Notes: a model not told the origin generated them from the sequence alone. Counted from the first letter of the stretch, positions 24,959-34,425 are shown. The stretch is 64,000 bases of DNA from Anaerostipes sp. (GCF_018381315.1 NZ_JAGZSD010000012.1:1-64000), one strand, 5' to 3'. Made by a program: numbers and translations.

Positions 24959-25165
24959 ATGGCTGTTAAATACGATAAGTTATTTCACTTACTAATTGAT
25001 ATGAAAATTTCCAATGCTCAGCTTGCAAGTAAAGCTGAAGTCAGTGCAAATATTATTACTCGCTTAAAAAGAGATCAGTATGTTTCTATGGAAAGTATTG
25101 AAAAGATTTGTAATGTTTTAGACTGCAAAGTTGATGACATTCTTGAATTTACAAAAACAGTTTAG
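24959..25165 (+). CDS. Cro/C1-type HTH regulator of the restriction cassette
   Basis: A 68-residue single-domain XRE protein. MKISNAQLASKAEVSANIIT is the helix-turn-helix, RLKRDQYVSMESIEKICNVL and DCKVDDILEF complete the five-helix fold. GGGAGG lies 9 bp before the ATG. Its size, and its place 109 bp before a DNA methyltransferase gene on the same strand, fit a controller (C) protein that delays restriction after entry into a new cell. That role is inferred from position. Confidence 0.85.
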   Translation: MAVKYDKLFHLLIDMKISNAQLASKAEVSANIITRLKRDQYVSMESIEKICNVLDCKVDDILEFTKTV

Positions 25166-25176
25166 AAAAATATAGA

Positions 25177-25198
25177 GGACGAGAGAAAACTCCCGTCC
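25177..25198. terminator. Hairpin between the HTH gene and the methyltransferase gene
   Basis: GGACGAGAG and CTCCCGTCC pair (one A-C mismatch) around an AAAA tetraloop. On the plus strand there is no T-run, so it would not stop transcription well there. On the minus strand it is followed by ATATTTTTC and could terminate transcription of the tRNA-like sequence next to it. Confidence 0.45.
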
Positions 25199-25269
25199 CC
25201 ATAAGGACTTGAACAATTAACTCGGACTTAGGAGAGCGATACTCTATCCTTCGCCCGATGATGGAGGAT
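25194..25269 (-). other. Degenerate tRNA-Arg(CCU)-like sequence
   Basis: On the minus strand 76 nt carry the landmarks of a tRNA at proper spacing: a D-loop-like GGATAGAG, an anticodon-loop-like CTCCTAAG with anticodon CCU seven bases later, the T-loop-like GTTCAAGTCC 12 bases after that, and a 3' end TGGGGACG opposite 5' ATCCTCCA. The stems, however, are badly mispaired (anticodon, D and T stems each have two or more mismatches). It is therefore not a working tRNA; a decayed tRNA or a mimic is more likely. The methyltransferase gene's ribosome site lies inside its 5' end. Confidence 0.55.
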
Positions 25270-25273
25270 TTTT

Positions 25274-27076
25274 ATGAGTATAAACATTTCAAAGCAAAAG
25301 CGTGAAGATTTGATTGCCAAAATCAAAGAATTACGCACTTTTGTATCATCTGCTCCTCAAGATGAAAACACTGGCAACCTACTATCCTACCTTTCCGACC
25401 TTGAAAAAGATGTGAATGGTAAAAAGTACGGTCTTGTATTCGAGGAACATCGTGAGGAAATTGATGAAGTTTTATCTACACATACACCCGTTTTAACGGA
25501 AAATGAAGATTTATTCATAAATAATGGTGGCAATATGAACTTCCTCATTGAAGGAGATAATCTTGCTTCACTTAAATTATTAGAAAAAACTCATAAAGGT
25601 AAAATTGATGTGATATACATTGATCCGCCTTACAATACTGGAAGCAAAGACTTTATATATGATGATACATTTATAAACACAGATGATTTATTTAAACACA
25701 GTAAATGGAGTTCTTTTATCTCTAAAAGACTAATAATTGCCAAAAAGCTTTTATGTCGAAATGGTGCTATTTTTATCTCTATTGATGATAATGAGCAAGC
25801 ACCTTTAAAGATACTATGTGATGAAATCTTTGGTGCTGATAATTATATGGGAACAATCATTCAAGATAAAATGAATGCTAAGAACGACACCATAAATATT
25901 CAAAAAAATCACGAATATATCCTTGCTTATCGAAAAAATCCAATCTACTTAAATGGAACACGTGTAAAACCAACTTTAATACATAAAACAGAAAAAATGC
26001 GTCCTGCTTTGAAAGAAGGAAATCGTTATTTTTATATAGGCGATGCCATTACAACACGAGGTGAAGGTGGAACACTTAATGCTCGTCCAAATTTAGGATA
26101 CACTGTATATTTCAACCCTGAAACAAATGATAAAATTGGGCTTCCGGATTATGATATAGAACTTGCAAAAACATCCAATAGCATAGATGAAATATATTCA
26201 CACGATAGTTCATTGCTTTCAAATGGATATTTTCCAATTCTCCCTCCTAAAGTGCGTGGAAAACTAGGATGCTGGACTTGGTCTCTAGATAAATTCAATA
26301 CTGAAAAAGACAACATCATTATTACCGGAAAAAAACCTAATTATGCTGTAAAAAAACGCACTTTCGTTAGCATTGATAATATTAAAGAAATAGACGGTCG
26401 ATTATTTTATGTTTCCATAGAAAAAAGTAATTCTCGTAGCATTATTCAATTTTCAACAAATGAAGGAACCAACACTTTATCGCAAATAATGGGAGAACGT
26501 TCTAATTTCAACAACCCCAAAAATTTAGAAATGCTCCAGTATTTACTTTCCCTAAAACCAGAACATAATCTCACTATTCTCGACTTCTTTGCGGGCTCAG
26601 GTACTACTGGACACGCCGTAATAAAGTTGAATGCCGAGGATGGTGGCAATAGAAAATTCATTCTTTGCACCAACAATGAGAATAACATATGCCGTGATGT
26701 TACTTATAAACGTATTAAGCGTGTAATCGACAAAGAAGGCTGTTCTGATTCTCTTAAATATTACAAAGTAGACTATATTCCAATTTCAGAGCGTATGTAC
26801 TATGAATATGCCCATGAACTTCTTGCTCATATAAAAGAACTGGTTGAGCTTGAAAATAGCCTTAATTTCACTAGCAATAAGGAAATAGCGTTTGTACTTA
26901 CTGAGGACGAGTTAGAAGAATTTATTACTAATATAGACGCATTTTCTTCTTGTAAGAAGCTTTATATGGGACACGACCTCCTACCAAGTGAAGAACAAGA
27001 ATTTGCAATTTCCGAGCGTGAAATTGAAGTCAATATTATCCCTGATTATTATTACAGGGATTTACAGGAGGACTAA
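25274..27076 (+). CDS. mod: Type III restriction-modification methyltransferase subunit (Mod)
   Basis: A 600-residue beta-class adenine-N6 methyltransferase. The catalytic motif IV DPPYNTGSKDFIYDD is at about residue 116, and the SAM-binding motif I FFAGSGTTGHAV at about 437, the order typical of Mod proteins. Residues 190-400 form the target recognition region. The C-terminal 150 residues are helical. Type III Mod proteins methylate one strand of an asymmetric site and guide the Res subunit. GGAGGA 5 bp before the ATG overlaps the tRNA-like sequence. The next gene starts 2 bp after the stop, giving a tight operon. The recognised sequence cannot be read from the protein by eye. Confidence 0.92.
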   Translation: MSINISKQKREDLIAKIKELRTFVSSAPQDENTGNLLSYLSDLEKDVNGKKYGLVFEEHREEIDEVLSTHTPVLTENEDLFINNGGNMNFLIEGDNLASLKLLEKTHKGKIDVIYIDPPYNTGSKDFIYDDTFINTDDLFKHSKWSSFISKRLIIAKKLLCRNGAIFISIDDNEQAPLKILCDEIFGADNYMGTIIQDKMNAKNDTINIQKNHEYILAYRKNPIYLNGTRVKPTLIHKTEKMRPALKEGNRYFYIGDAITTRGEGGTLNARPNLGYTVYFNPETNDKIGLPDYDIELAKTSNSIDEIYSHDSSLLSNGYFPILPPKVRGKLGCWTWSLDKFNTEKDNIIITGKKPNYAVKKRTFVSIDNIKEIDGRLFYVSIEKSNSRSIIQFSTNEGTNTLSQIMGERSNFNNPKNLEMLQYLLSLKPEHNLTILDFFAGSGTTGHAVIKLNAEDGGNRKFILCTNNENNICRDVTYKRIKRVIDKEGCSDSLKYYKVDYIPISERMYYEYAHELLAHIKELVELENSLNFTSNKEIAFVLTEDELEEFITNIDAFSSCKKLYMGHDLLPSEEQEFAISEREIEVNIIPDYYYRDLQED

Positions 27077-27078
27077 AG

Positions 27079-29265
27079 ATGGAACTAAAAGAATTTCAGC
27101 TTAATGCTGTGAAATCATTGTTTGAAGCAATGGACACTTCTGCCCGTGACATCATCTTAAAAAGTCCTACGGGTAGTGGTAAAACTATCATTTTAACTTA
27201 TTTTATGCACCAGTACATTCAGTCATATTCAAAAACAGTATTCGTATGGCTCACACCGGGTAAAGGTAATCTTGAAGAACAGAGCAAAGCGAAGATGGAT
27301 AAATACATTCACGCTTCACAAACAAAGCTCTTATCCGATGTTATGACTACTGGTTTTGAGGAAAATGACAGTTGCTTTATCAACTGGGAAAAACTCACTA
27401 AAAAAGGCAATAACGCTCTTAAAGATAGTGAACGTACAAATTTTATAGAGCATATTCAAAACGCTTTAAATGACTGCTTGAACTTCGTTATCATTGTGGA
27501 TGAAAGCCATCAAAATAATACCATTAAAGCAGATGAAATTATTCAGTATTTTAATACCGACAAGATTATTCGTTGTTCTGCTACACCTAAGAGTATCGCA
27601 AAAGCAAAGATCATTGAAATCCCTGAAAGTGAAGTTATTGCCGCAGGTCTTATCAAGAAAATGCTTGTAATCAACCCTGACTTTCCTCAAAGTGTTGATA
27701 CTGAAAATCAAACTGCATTTTTACTTGAAAAAGCACTTGTAAAGCAACAAGAACTTCGTTCAGAGTTTTTACAAAGAAAAGCTGATATTAACCCTCTTAT
27801 CGTTGTTCAGTTACCTAACAAATCGGATAACTTACAAGATGGTGTAGAAAAATATTTTGAAAAACAAGGATTAACCTACGAGAACGGACAGTTAGCCGTA
27901 TGGTTATCAAATCAACACGAAAACCTAGAAAATATAGATAGTGTCAATTCAGAGATATCTGCCGTTATCATCAAGCAAGCAGTTGCTACTGGTTGGGACT
28001 GCCCTAGAGCACATATTCTCGTTAAACTTCGTGACAACATGGACGAAACTTTTGAAATACAGACTATTGGTCGTATTCGCCGTATGCCTGAAGCTAAACA
28101 TTATGGAAGCGATCTACTAGATTGTTGCTACTTATATACCCTTGATGAAAAGTTTACTGCTGGTGTTAAATTGGCTCTAGGCAAAAACGCACTTAATGCT
28201 ACTACCCTTTTCCTAAAGAATGAATTTAAGAATATCACTCTCACTGGCGAACAGAGAACGATGGTTACTTCTACAAGGAATCCACAAAAGGCATTAACTG
28301 CTATCGTTTCATATATGGAAAAAAAATTGGGTGTTAGTGCTAGAACTACTGAGAACAAGACACGCTTGCAGACTGCTGGTTTCGTATTTGATGAGAATAT
28401 TATTAAACATACAATTTCAGGAGAAACATCTACTCTTGATTTTTCATCAAAAGATATGAACTCCATCGCAGTATCTGAAAAGCTTAATACACATATTCAC
28501 GGACGAGATTATCATCAAAAAATCGGTCAAATCGGCTTAGAGATTGGTATGGAATATTCTTTTATGAATACCATTATCCGTAAATTATTTGACAAAAAAT
28601 TTAATTATAGTCGTAAAGTGCTGCTTCTTGAGCCAAGAGAGGTTTATTCTTTTGTGCTTAATAATGCTGATAGACTTAAATATTTGGTGCGTGAAGCAAT
28701 GGCCGCCGAAATCGCACAGTTGCAGTTAGATTTACCAGCTACATCTACTTTTGATTTTCATATCCCTGGTGCTTGTCTATTTACATACAATGGCGATGCG
28801 AAAACTCAGTTGGTAAGAAGAAAAAATGTTTATCAAAACTACTTGTCTTCTGCCGCACCACGCTCTGCTCCTGAAGTTAAATTTGAAAAGTTCTGCGAAA
28901 ACTCAGATAGCGTGGATTGGTGGTACAAGAACGGCGATAAAGGAAACGAATATTTATCTGTCGTTTACCAAGATAACTCAAGTAAGCAGAAATTATTCTA
29001 CCCTGACTACATTCTCTCTTCAGGTAATGATATATGGATTATAGAAACAAAAGGCGGTTTCGACCGTAGTGGAAATAGTCAAGATATAGACATCTTTACT
29101 CCAAAGAAATTTGATGTGCTGAAAGCATATCTTGATAAATATAAACTTAAAGGTGGTATCGTGCGAAACGATGCTACAACCGATGAACTTTGTATTTGTA
29201 TGGACGAATATTCTGATGATATTCAATGCGAAAATTGGATTATATTGAGCAATATTTTGAAGTGA
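27079..29265 (+). CDS. res: Type III restriction subunit (Res), SF2 helicase-nuclease
   Basis: A 728-residue restriction subunit. The SF2 helicase core has Walker A SPTGSGKT (residues 29-36), a DEAH-type box IVDESHQ (about 137), the SATP motif III and arginine-finger motif TIGRIRRMPE (about 329). Near the C-terminus YPDYI and IIETKGG (about 640-655) form a PD-(D/E)xK nuclease site. It is shorter than classical EcoP-type Res (about 970) but has all parts. It would cleave DNA after collision of Mod-guided complexes. It lies 2 bp after mod and immediately before the HamA-like gene. Confidence 0.92.
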   Translation: MELKEFQLNAVKSLFEAMDTSARDIILKSPTGSGKTIILTYFMHQYIQSYSKTVFVWLTPGKGNLEEQSKAKMDKYIHASQTKLLSDVMTTGFEENDSCFINWEKLTKKGNNALKDSERTNFIEHIQNALNDCLNFVIIVDESHQNNTIKADEIIQYFNTDKIIRCSATPKSIAKAKIIEIPESEVIAAGLIKKMLVINPDFPQSVDTENQTAFLLEKALVKQQELRSEFLQRKADINPLIVVQLPNKSDNLQDGVEKYFEKQGLTYENGQLAVWLSNQHENLENIDSVNSEISAVIIKQAVATGWDCPRAHILVKLRDNMDETFEIQTIGRIRRMPEAKHYGSDLLDCCYLYTLDEKFTAGVKLALGKNALNATTLFLKNEFKNITLTGEQRTMVTSTRNPQKALTAIVSYMEKKLGVSARTTENKTRLQTAGFVFDENIIKHTISGETSTLDFSSKDMNSIAVSEKLNTHIHGRDYHQKIGQIGLEIGMEYSFMNTIIRKLFDKKFNYSRKVLLLEPREVYSFVLNNADRLKYLVREAMAAEIAQLQLDLPATSTFDFHIPGACLFTYNGDAKTQLVRRKNVYQNYLSSAAPRSAPEVKFEKFCENSDSVDWWYKNGDKGNEYLSVVYQDNSSKQKLFYPDYILSSGNDIWIIETKGGFDRSGNSQDIDIFTPKKFDVLKAYLDKYKLKGGIVRNDATTDELCICMDEYSDDIQCENWIILSNILK

Positions 29266-29275
29266 GGTGATTTCA

Positions 29276-29965
29276 TTGATAATAACTGACCATAAAGTGT
29301 TAACTGAGTTATCACCTGCAAAAGTTCAATTTTTCAGGATAGATCCTGAAGATATATCTGAAACATTATCAGATATTTTACGTATACTTATGGACTTATC
29401 TTGGCTAAATAAATTTGATCAAGACTTTGAGAAAAAGGCTTTTGCTTCTCGTGCCCAGAAAACCATAAATGACATAAAGACAAAATTTGACCAATGTATC
29501 AATGACAGCATTAGTAAAGACGCTGGAGAGTATGTTGTATCCGAATTGGCTAGAGAAACTATGATTCAAAAACTTGACTATTTGGACATTCCACTCGATG
29601 AACTTGTAGCAAAAAAGCGTTCTGGAAATCCCGGATTTGATTTTCATTCACAGAACAATCTTACTGATACTGTTATTTTTGGAGAAGCAAAGTATGTTTC
29701 TGCTACAACAGCATACTCGTCGGCATTACCTCAAATTGTTGGTTTCATTAAAAATGGGAAAGATATTGAGGATCTTCCAGAATTAAAGCCATTCTGTACA
29801 TTATCAGCGTTACAAGGAGCTGCTGACGGAAGAAAAGGATTTTCTGCTGCTTTCTCAGCAAAAGTCACAAGTACAGACAAAATAATAAAAAATATAAAAA
29901 AACGTGAAGATTTTCAGTTCTTACTTCAATATGAGGAAATTATCTTGGTGGCGGTTGACTTATGA
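29276..29965 (+). CDS. HamA-like predicted PD-(D/E)xK nuclease
   Basis: A 229-residue protein. PGFDFH (about residue 119) followed by VIFGEAKY (about 133-140) gives a D-x(15)-E-x-K core, and GEYVVSELARE is a preceding helix. This G-x-D-x-x-H/G-E-x-K layout resembles HamA/AbpA (DUF1837) nucleases of Hachiman-type phage defence. I place the start at TTG 29276 with GAGGTGA 6 bp upstream; a GTG three codons earlier is possible. The end overlaps the helicase start by 4 bp (ATGA), as hamA does with hamB. Similarity is from motif and partner, not from a search, so the family is tentative. Confidence 0.6.
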   Translation: MIITDHKVLTELSPAKVQFFRIDPEDISETLSDILRILMDLSWLNKFDQDFEKKAFASRAQKTINDIKTKFDQCINDSISKDAGEYVVSELARETMIQKLDYLDIPLDELVAKKRSGNPGFDFHSQNNLTDTVIFGEAKYVSATTAYSSALPQIVGFIKNGKDIEDLPELKPFCTLSALQGAADGRKGFSAAFSAKVTSTDKIIKNIKKREDFQFLLQYEEIILVAVDL

Positions 29966-32295
29966 ATACTATATTACAAAAAGGTAATATTATTGCTAAA
30001 ATACGCAAAGGGGAAGATTTAGATCAGATTATCAATTATGTTCAATCTGAGATTTACAAAAATGGTCCCAATAACTCTGTGGTATTGGAAGTCATTTCTT
30101 ACATAAAATTGTTCCAACCAGAATATTTTAGGAAATATGAACAGAATATTATTGAAACAATGGGGTTGTTTTTCAAACATCCCAAAATCGAAAGTCTTAC
30201 TGGGTCAATTTTTGAGATGTACCATAATCAACTTAAAGACGAGCTTGGAAATGACTATACACCAATGCAAGCAGATATTCTCAAAAAAATCAAGGAATTA
30301 CAATATTTTAGTTTCTCTGCACCAACAAGCACAGGGAAATCCTTTGTTTTCCGTAATCTTATATCTGCCTACTCAAACGATGTAGTTGTTATTGTTCCTT
30401 CAAGAGCTTTAATCAACGAGTATTATACTCGCTTGAGTAACATCGTAAATAGAAAAAAGGTAAATATTTTAACTTTTGTTGATAAAATAAACACAAAACA
30501 TAGTAACAGGAATATTTTTATATTGACTCCCGAACGAGCAAAAGATTTATTTAAAAATAAAGATTGGCTAAAAATAGATTTGATTCTATTTGATGAAGCT
30601 CAACTTAGCGATGAAAACTCAGTTCGTGGTCTTTACTTTGACAGTATTGTAAGGCGAGCACTCAAATATTTCCCTAATGCAAAATTTGTTTTTGCACATC
30701 CATTTGTTGAAAATCCGGAAGCACAATTACAAAAGAATGATATTAAGATTATCGATACGACTTCAGCGTACAATAATTATGAGTTAAAAAATGTTGGACA
30801 AATTTTTTATACTCACGATACGACTAATCAAAAATTTTACCACTTTGGCAGCGACCCAAAAATACTTGGAAGACATAAATTAGAATCAACTTTCGATCCT
30901 ATTGAAGCTGCCTTGCAAAAAGGTGGTAGCGTACTTATCTATGTTTCTAAAACACATATTTACAGTAAACAGATATATAGTCAGTTTCAAAAGTATATCT
31001 CTATGTGCCACCCGATTGATGACTCAATTGCTTTGAATATGATAGAAAATCTAAAGGATTATATCGGCGCTTCGACAACTGAAAAGTTTTTTTATAGTTC
31101 TGATATGCTAGAAAAATTAAAATGCGGTATCGTTGTTCATCACGGTTCTATGCCATTAACTGCCCGCCTAATATTAGAACATTTTACACAGCGTGGTTTC
31201 TGTAGAATCTGTTTTGCAACTTCTACTTTGGAACAGGGTATCAACATGCCGTTTGATGTAGTCTATCTTAACAGACTTGAAGAAAGTAAGACACTCTCCG
31301 TTAAAAACCTAATTGGTAGAGCAGGCCGTTCAACAAACAAACCAGTATTCGATTACGGTAGCGTGATATTACGCCCAAATGCAATGAGCAGGTTTCGTAA
31401 TGTATGTCGAAAAAAGAACACTCTTTCCCCAGAATCTCGACTAGATACAACAGATGATACAATGGATAAAAAATACGAGGAATATAAAGAAGCAATTAAA
31501 ACTGGTGAATTTTCTGATGAATATAACCTGACAAATAAAGACCTAGAGAAGCTAAAATCCGATAGTGTCACTACTATTGTTCCTACCCTACTTGATATGA
31601 TGTTTACAGATACGGGGTTTGTATTGCCAAATGCAGTTGCCAAAGAGGTATATGAGGATTTTCAATGCTTATATAAACAATACCTTGGTCGAGAATTAAC
31701 TGCGGCAGAAAAATATATTTTCGATTCAGCGATAAAAATTATGATTTGGAAAGTGCACGGAAAAACATTCAGCAAAATATGTCAGGAAAGATACGCTTAT
31801 GTTTCAAAAGCTGCACAAAGACGCTTGTTATCGCAGAAAGGGCTAAAAGAAACAGCTGATAATCTGACAGTTCGATATATTGCAGGATATAATGATATCC
31901 CTGACAAAAACCTTCGTGCCTTTCCTTTGTTTCCTTCTGAGACAAAAGGAAAAGATGTAGACTATGACCGAATTGTTTATGATACATATGATTTTCTTGA
32001 TAAACTCATTGGATTTAAGCTAAGTGATCTGTTTTATGCTATTTTTCATCAGTATTCTATTGAATATCAAGATAATCGTGCTGAGAGATTGGCAAAACTG
32101 ATTAAATATGGGACAGAAGACTTAACCGAGATATGGATGCTTCGATATGGATTTTCTTTTGAAGAAATTGAATGGTTATCCGAGTGTGTTGAAACTATAG
32201 ACGAACGAGAAATTGCATTTAACGAAAAAATCAATGATCTAGATGAAGATAAATTAGCATCTATTGAACAATACATTTACTCTGATAAGTCTTAG
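29962..32295 (+). CDS. HamB-like Ski2-type SF2 helicase
   Basis: A 777-residue helicase. Walker A FSAPTSTGKSFVF (about residue 118), DEAQ box LILFDEAQLSDE (about 208), a motif IV-V region with FATSTLEQGINMPFDVVYLN and motif VI LIGRAGRSTNKP (about 448-460) define an SF2 protein of the Ski2-like/HamB kind. The last 250 residues are helical and unassigned. Together with the preceding nuclease-like gene (4-bp overlap) it forms a nuclease-helicase pair like HamAB. In Hachiman, HamB senses DNA ends or damage and releases HamA; whether that holds here is an inference. Confidence 0.75.
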   Translation: MNTILQKGNIIAKIRKGEDLDQIINYVQSEIYKNGPNNSVVLEVISYIKLFQPEYFRKYEQNIIETMGLFFKHPKIESLTGSIFEMYHNQLKDELGNDYTPMQADILKKIKELQYFSFSAPTSTGKSFVFRNLISAYSNDVVVIVPSRALINEYYTRLSNIVNRKKVNILTFVDKINTKHSNRNIFILTPERAKDLFKNKDWLKIDLILFDEAQLSDENSVRGLYFDSIVRRALKYFPNAKFVFAHPFVENPEAQLQKNDIKIIDTTSAYNNYELKNVGQIFYTHDTTNQKFYHFGSDPKILGRHKLESTFDPIEAALQKGGSVLIYVSKTHIYSKQIYSQFQKYISMCHPIDDSIALNMIENLKDYIGASTTEKFFYSSDMLEKLKCGIVVHHGSMPLTARLILEHFTQRGFCRICFATSTLEQGINMPFDVVYLNRLEESKTLSVKNLIGRAGRSTNKPVFDYGSVILRPNAMSRFRNVCRKKNTLSPESRLDTTDDTMDKKYEEYKEAIKTGEFSDEYNLTNKDLEKLKSDSVTTIVPTLLDMMFTDTGFVLPNAVAKEVYEDFQCLYKQYLGRELTAAEKYIFDSAIKIMIWKVHGKTFSKICQERYAYVSKAAQRRLLSQKGLKETADNLTVRYIAGYNDIPDKNLRAFPLFPSETKGKDVDYDRIVYDTYDFLDKLIGFKLSDLFYAIFHQYSIEYQDNRAERLAKLIKYGTEDLTEIWMLRYGFSFEEIEWLSECVETIDEREIAFNEKINDLDEDKLASIEQYIYSDKS

Positions 32296-32309
32296 AGTAC
32301 CTAACGAGA

Positions 32310-33773
32310 CATTTGTGTATCTAGATATGAGAGAGTATCAGTTTTTTGTGTAAACAGAAAAAACTGATATAAGATAGGTTAATAGTCACATAAGGTCAGA
32401 GATATCTGCCCTTATTTGCATTATACTACCATTTTTTACATGTCAATAAAACTGGTAGAATCAGGTGCTTTTTATATCCTTCGATTTTCTAATCTCTCTT
32501 CAAAATAAATCTCCAGCTATGAGTGAATCTGCCCCATTCCTGACGGTGGCCTGTCCATTTTTTATTGATGTCCATTGTAGCCAGATACAGCATTTTTAAC
32601 AAACTGTCATCTGAGGGGAAAATCGTCTTACACTTGGTTACTATCTGTAGCTGACGGTTTAATCCTTCTATTGCATTTGTTGTGTAAATCAGGCGTCTCA
32701 CAGGTTCTGGATATTTAAAGTAGGTAGACAGGTTCGCCCAGTTATCATGCCAGGATTTATAGATTTTTGGGTATTTTCCATCCCATTTATCTTTAAACAG
32801 TATCTAGTTCATTCAAAGCAGTCTCTTCTGTTGACGCAGCGTACACACGCTTCAGATCAGACATCAGCTTTTTAATGTCCTTGTAGGATACAAATTTTGT
32901 GGAATTGCGAATCTGGTGGATCATACACTGCTGTACCTTCGTTTGTGGGTAAACAGCCTCTATCGCTTGCAAAAAACCGGTAAGTCCATCCACATAGGCA
33001 ATCAGGATATCTGCCCCACCTCGATTTTTCAATCCATTCATAATGGACAACCAGAACTTAGCACTTTCATTTTCACCTACGTACATGTCGAGAACCTCTT
33101 TTCTTCCGTCCATATCAATCCCCAGTGCAATATAAACAGCCCGTTTCACAATCCGTCCTTCACTGCGTAGTCTTCTTCAAGAGGGTTCCTGCCATTCTCT
33201 GACGATTGGCAGAATCTTATAGGTAATCCGGCAGATAGTGCTGTCAGAGATATCAATGTCATAAAGCTCTTTCATATGGAATTCGATGTCGCCTGTTGTC
33301 ATGCCTTTGGCATACATTGAGAGAATCTTTTCCTCCATGTCCTGGGTAACCGTATTCTGGTATTTCTTAACTAACGCTGGTACATACTCTCCATTGCGGT
33401 CTCGTGGGATAGAGACCTCCATATCCCCATAACTGGTATGCATGGTTTTCTGTGAGTGACCGCTTCGGCTGTTATCCGTCTCTTTGTTGCGGTAATCATA
33501 CTTGGAGTAACCGAGTTCTTCCCCCAGTTCTTAATCAAGCGCGCCCTCCAACAGGACAGACATCATATCCCGCATGACAGAGTTTACATCGGTACCACTT
33601 TTGATGCTGACATCATTGTTTTTCAGATAATCACGCATCATGTCACGCATGGCTGCTTTCTGTGGTGTGTCTTTTATTCTTACCATAATAAAACCTTCAA
33701 ACTGAGTAGTTTTATCTTACATCAATTTGAAAGTTTACACAATCTTTGGGATAGTCCCCTAGATATACAAATG
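32310..33773 (-). mobile_element. Decayed IS256-family insertion sequence
   Basis: Inverted ends bracket a broken transposase. 32310-32355 and 33733-33773 share CATTTGT-x-TATCTAG and GTGTAAAC at matching places on opposite strands, including bases outside the expected IS256 tip. No target-site duplication is evident. The copy landed 15-20 bp after the helicase stop and would have ended the defence operon there. Confidence 0.75.
32472..33686 (-). pseudogene. IS256-family transposase, multiply broken
   Basis: The frame starts at the ATG at 33686 (MVRIKDTPQKAAMRDMMRDY). It has a TAA after LLEGALD, a deletion with frame change after REWQEP, where the catalytic VFMDAIHYHVR stretch is lost, another frameshift after ETALNELD, and a last one after HRQEWG with a TAG. 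Readable blocks include VSIPRDRNGEYVPALVKKYQ, IALGIDMDGRKEVLDMYVGE and LIYTTNAIEGLNRQL, all standard IS256 transposase sequence. It cannot be active. Confidence 0.92.
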
Positions 33774-33824
33774 CACTGCTCGCTAAGATAAAATAGCATC
33801 TCATTTACTGTATAAAAATGAACA

Positions 33825-33851
33825 AAGGCAAGGGTTCAGTTCCCTTGCCTT
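33825..33851. terminator. Terminator-like hairpin
   Basis: AAGGCAAGGG and CCCTTGCCTT form a perfect 10-bp stem with a 7-nt loop. It lies downstream, on the minus strand, of the decayed lipoprotein-like sequence and was probably that gene's terminator. Confidence 0.6.
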
Positions 33852-33869
33852 CTGTTGTATTAAATGTAT

Positions 33870-34425
33870 CCTATGTAGATTTCAAATTCATTTGTATTCA
33901 CCTTTTCGTACCAAATGCAGTCACTTTCAAAGCCTTATAAGTTCTTGTATCTGTTCTAATGACTTTCAATATTTGCGATTGTATGGGTTGTTCTTGATGT
34001 AATTGATATAGGATTATCCTAACATTCTGTGGCAGAATTATTATTTTCTAAACCGATATTTTGAGCAAAATTCTTTGCATAATTGATGCAATAATCAATG
34101 TCAATCTTATTTTCTATTACTGTCGGTGTTGTAAGATTAATCTCAATTTTTTCTTCTCAGATTTATAAACTGTTGTGACAGTGATTTTTTCTTTTGTTGG
34201 CTCTTATTTTGTTGTAATTTCTGCAATTTCCGTTGTAGATTTTGTTGCTACCAATGACGTTATTTCTTCTTTCTCAACATCACCAATCCCCGGTACATTA
34301 TCTGCATTATGTTCAAGCGTATCACCATCTGCCAAAGGTATTTCTTGTGTGATTTCTTGAATTTCCTCCGTAGTAGTTGTAGCAGAAATGTTCTCTACTT
34401 CATTCGGTACATCTGCTTGAAAACA
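33870..34425 (-). pseudogene. Remnant of a secreted or lipoprotein-like gene
   Basis: Following the tnpV relic on the minus strand, a Thr/Glu-rich stretch reads SCFQADVPNEVENI, then TTTTEEIQEITQEIPLADGD and KSTTEIAEITTK before a TAA. It resumes in another frame with IEINLTTPTVIENKIDIDY and INYAKNFAQNIGLENNN, with two TAG codons. The low-complexity spacer followed by a globular part resembles a surface lipoprotein that lost its signal sequence. The parent family is not recognised. Confidence 0.5.

Noticed and set aside
25194..25269. A functional tRNA-Arg gene
   Set aside because: The D, anticodon and T stems each contain mismatches that would prevent a cloverleaf, although loop motifs and spacing are kept.
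33456..33791. A plus-strand gene over the IS end
   Set aside because: It is antisense to the IS256 transposase N-terminus and inverted repeat.
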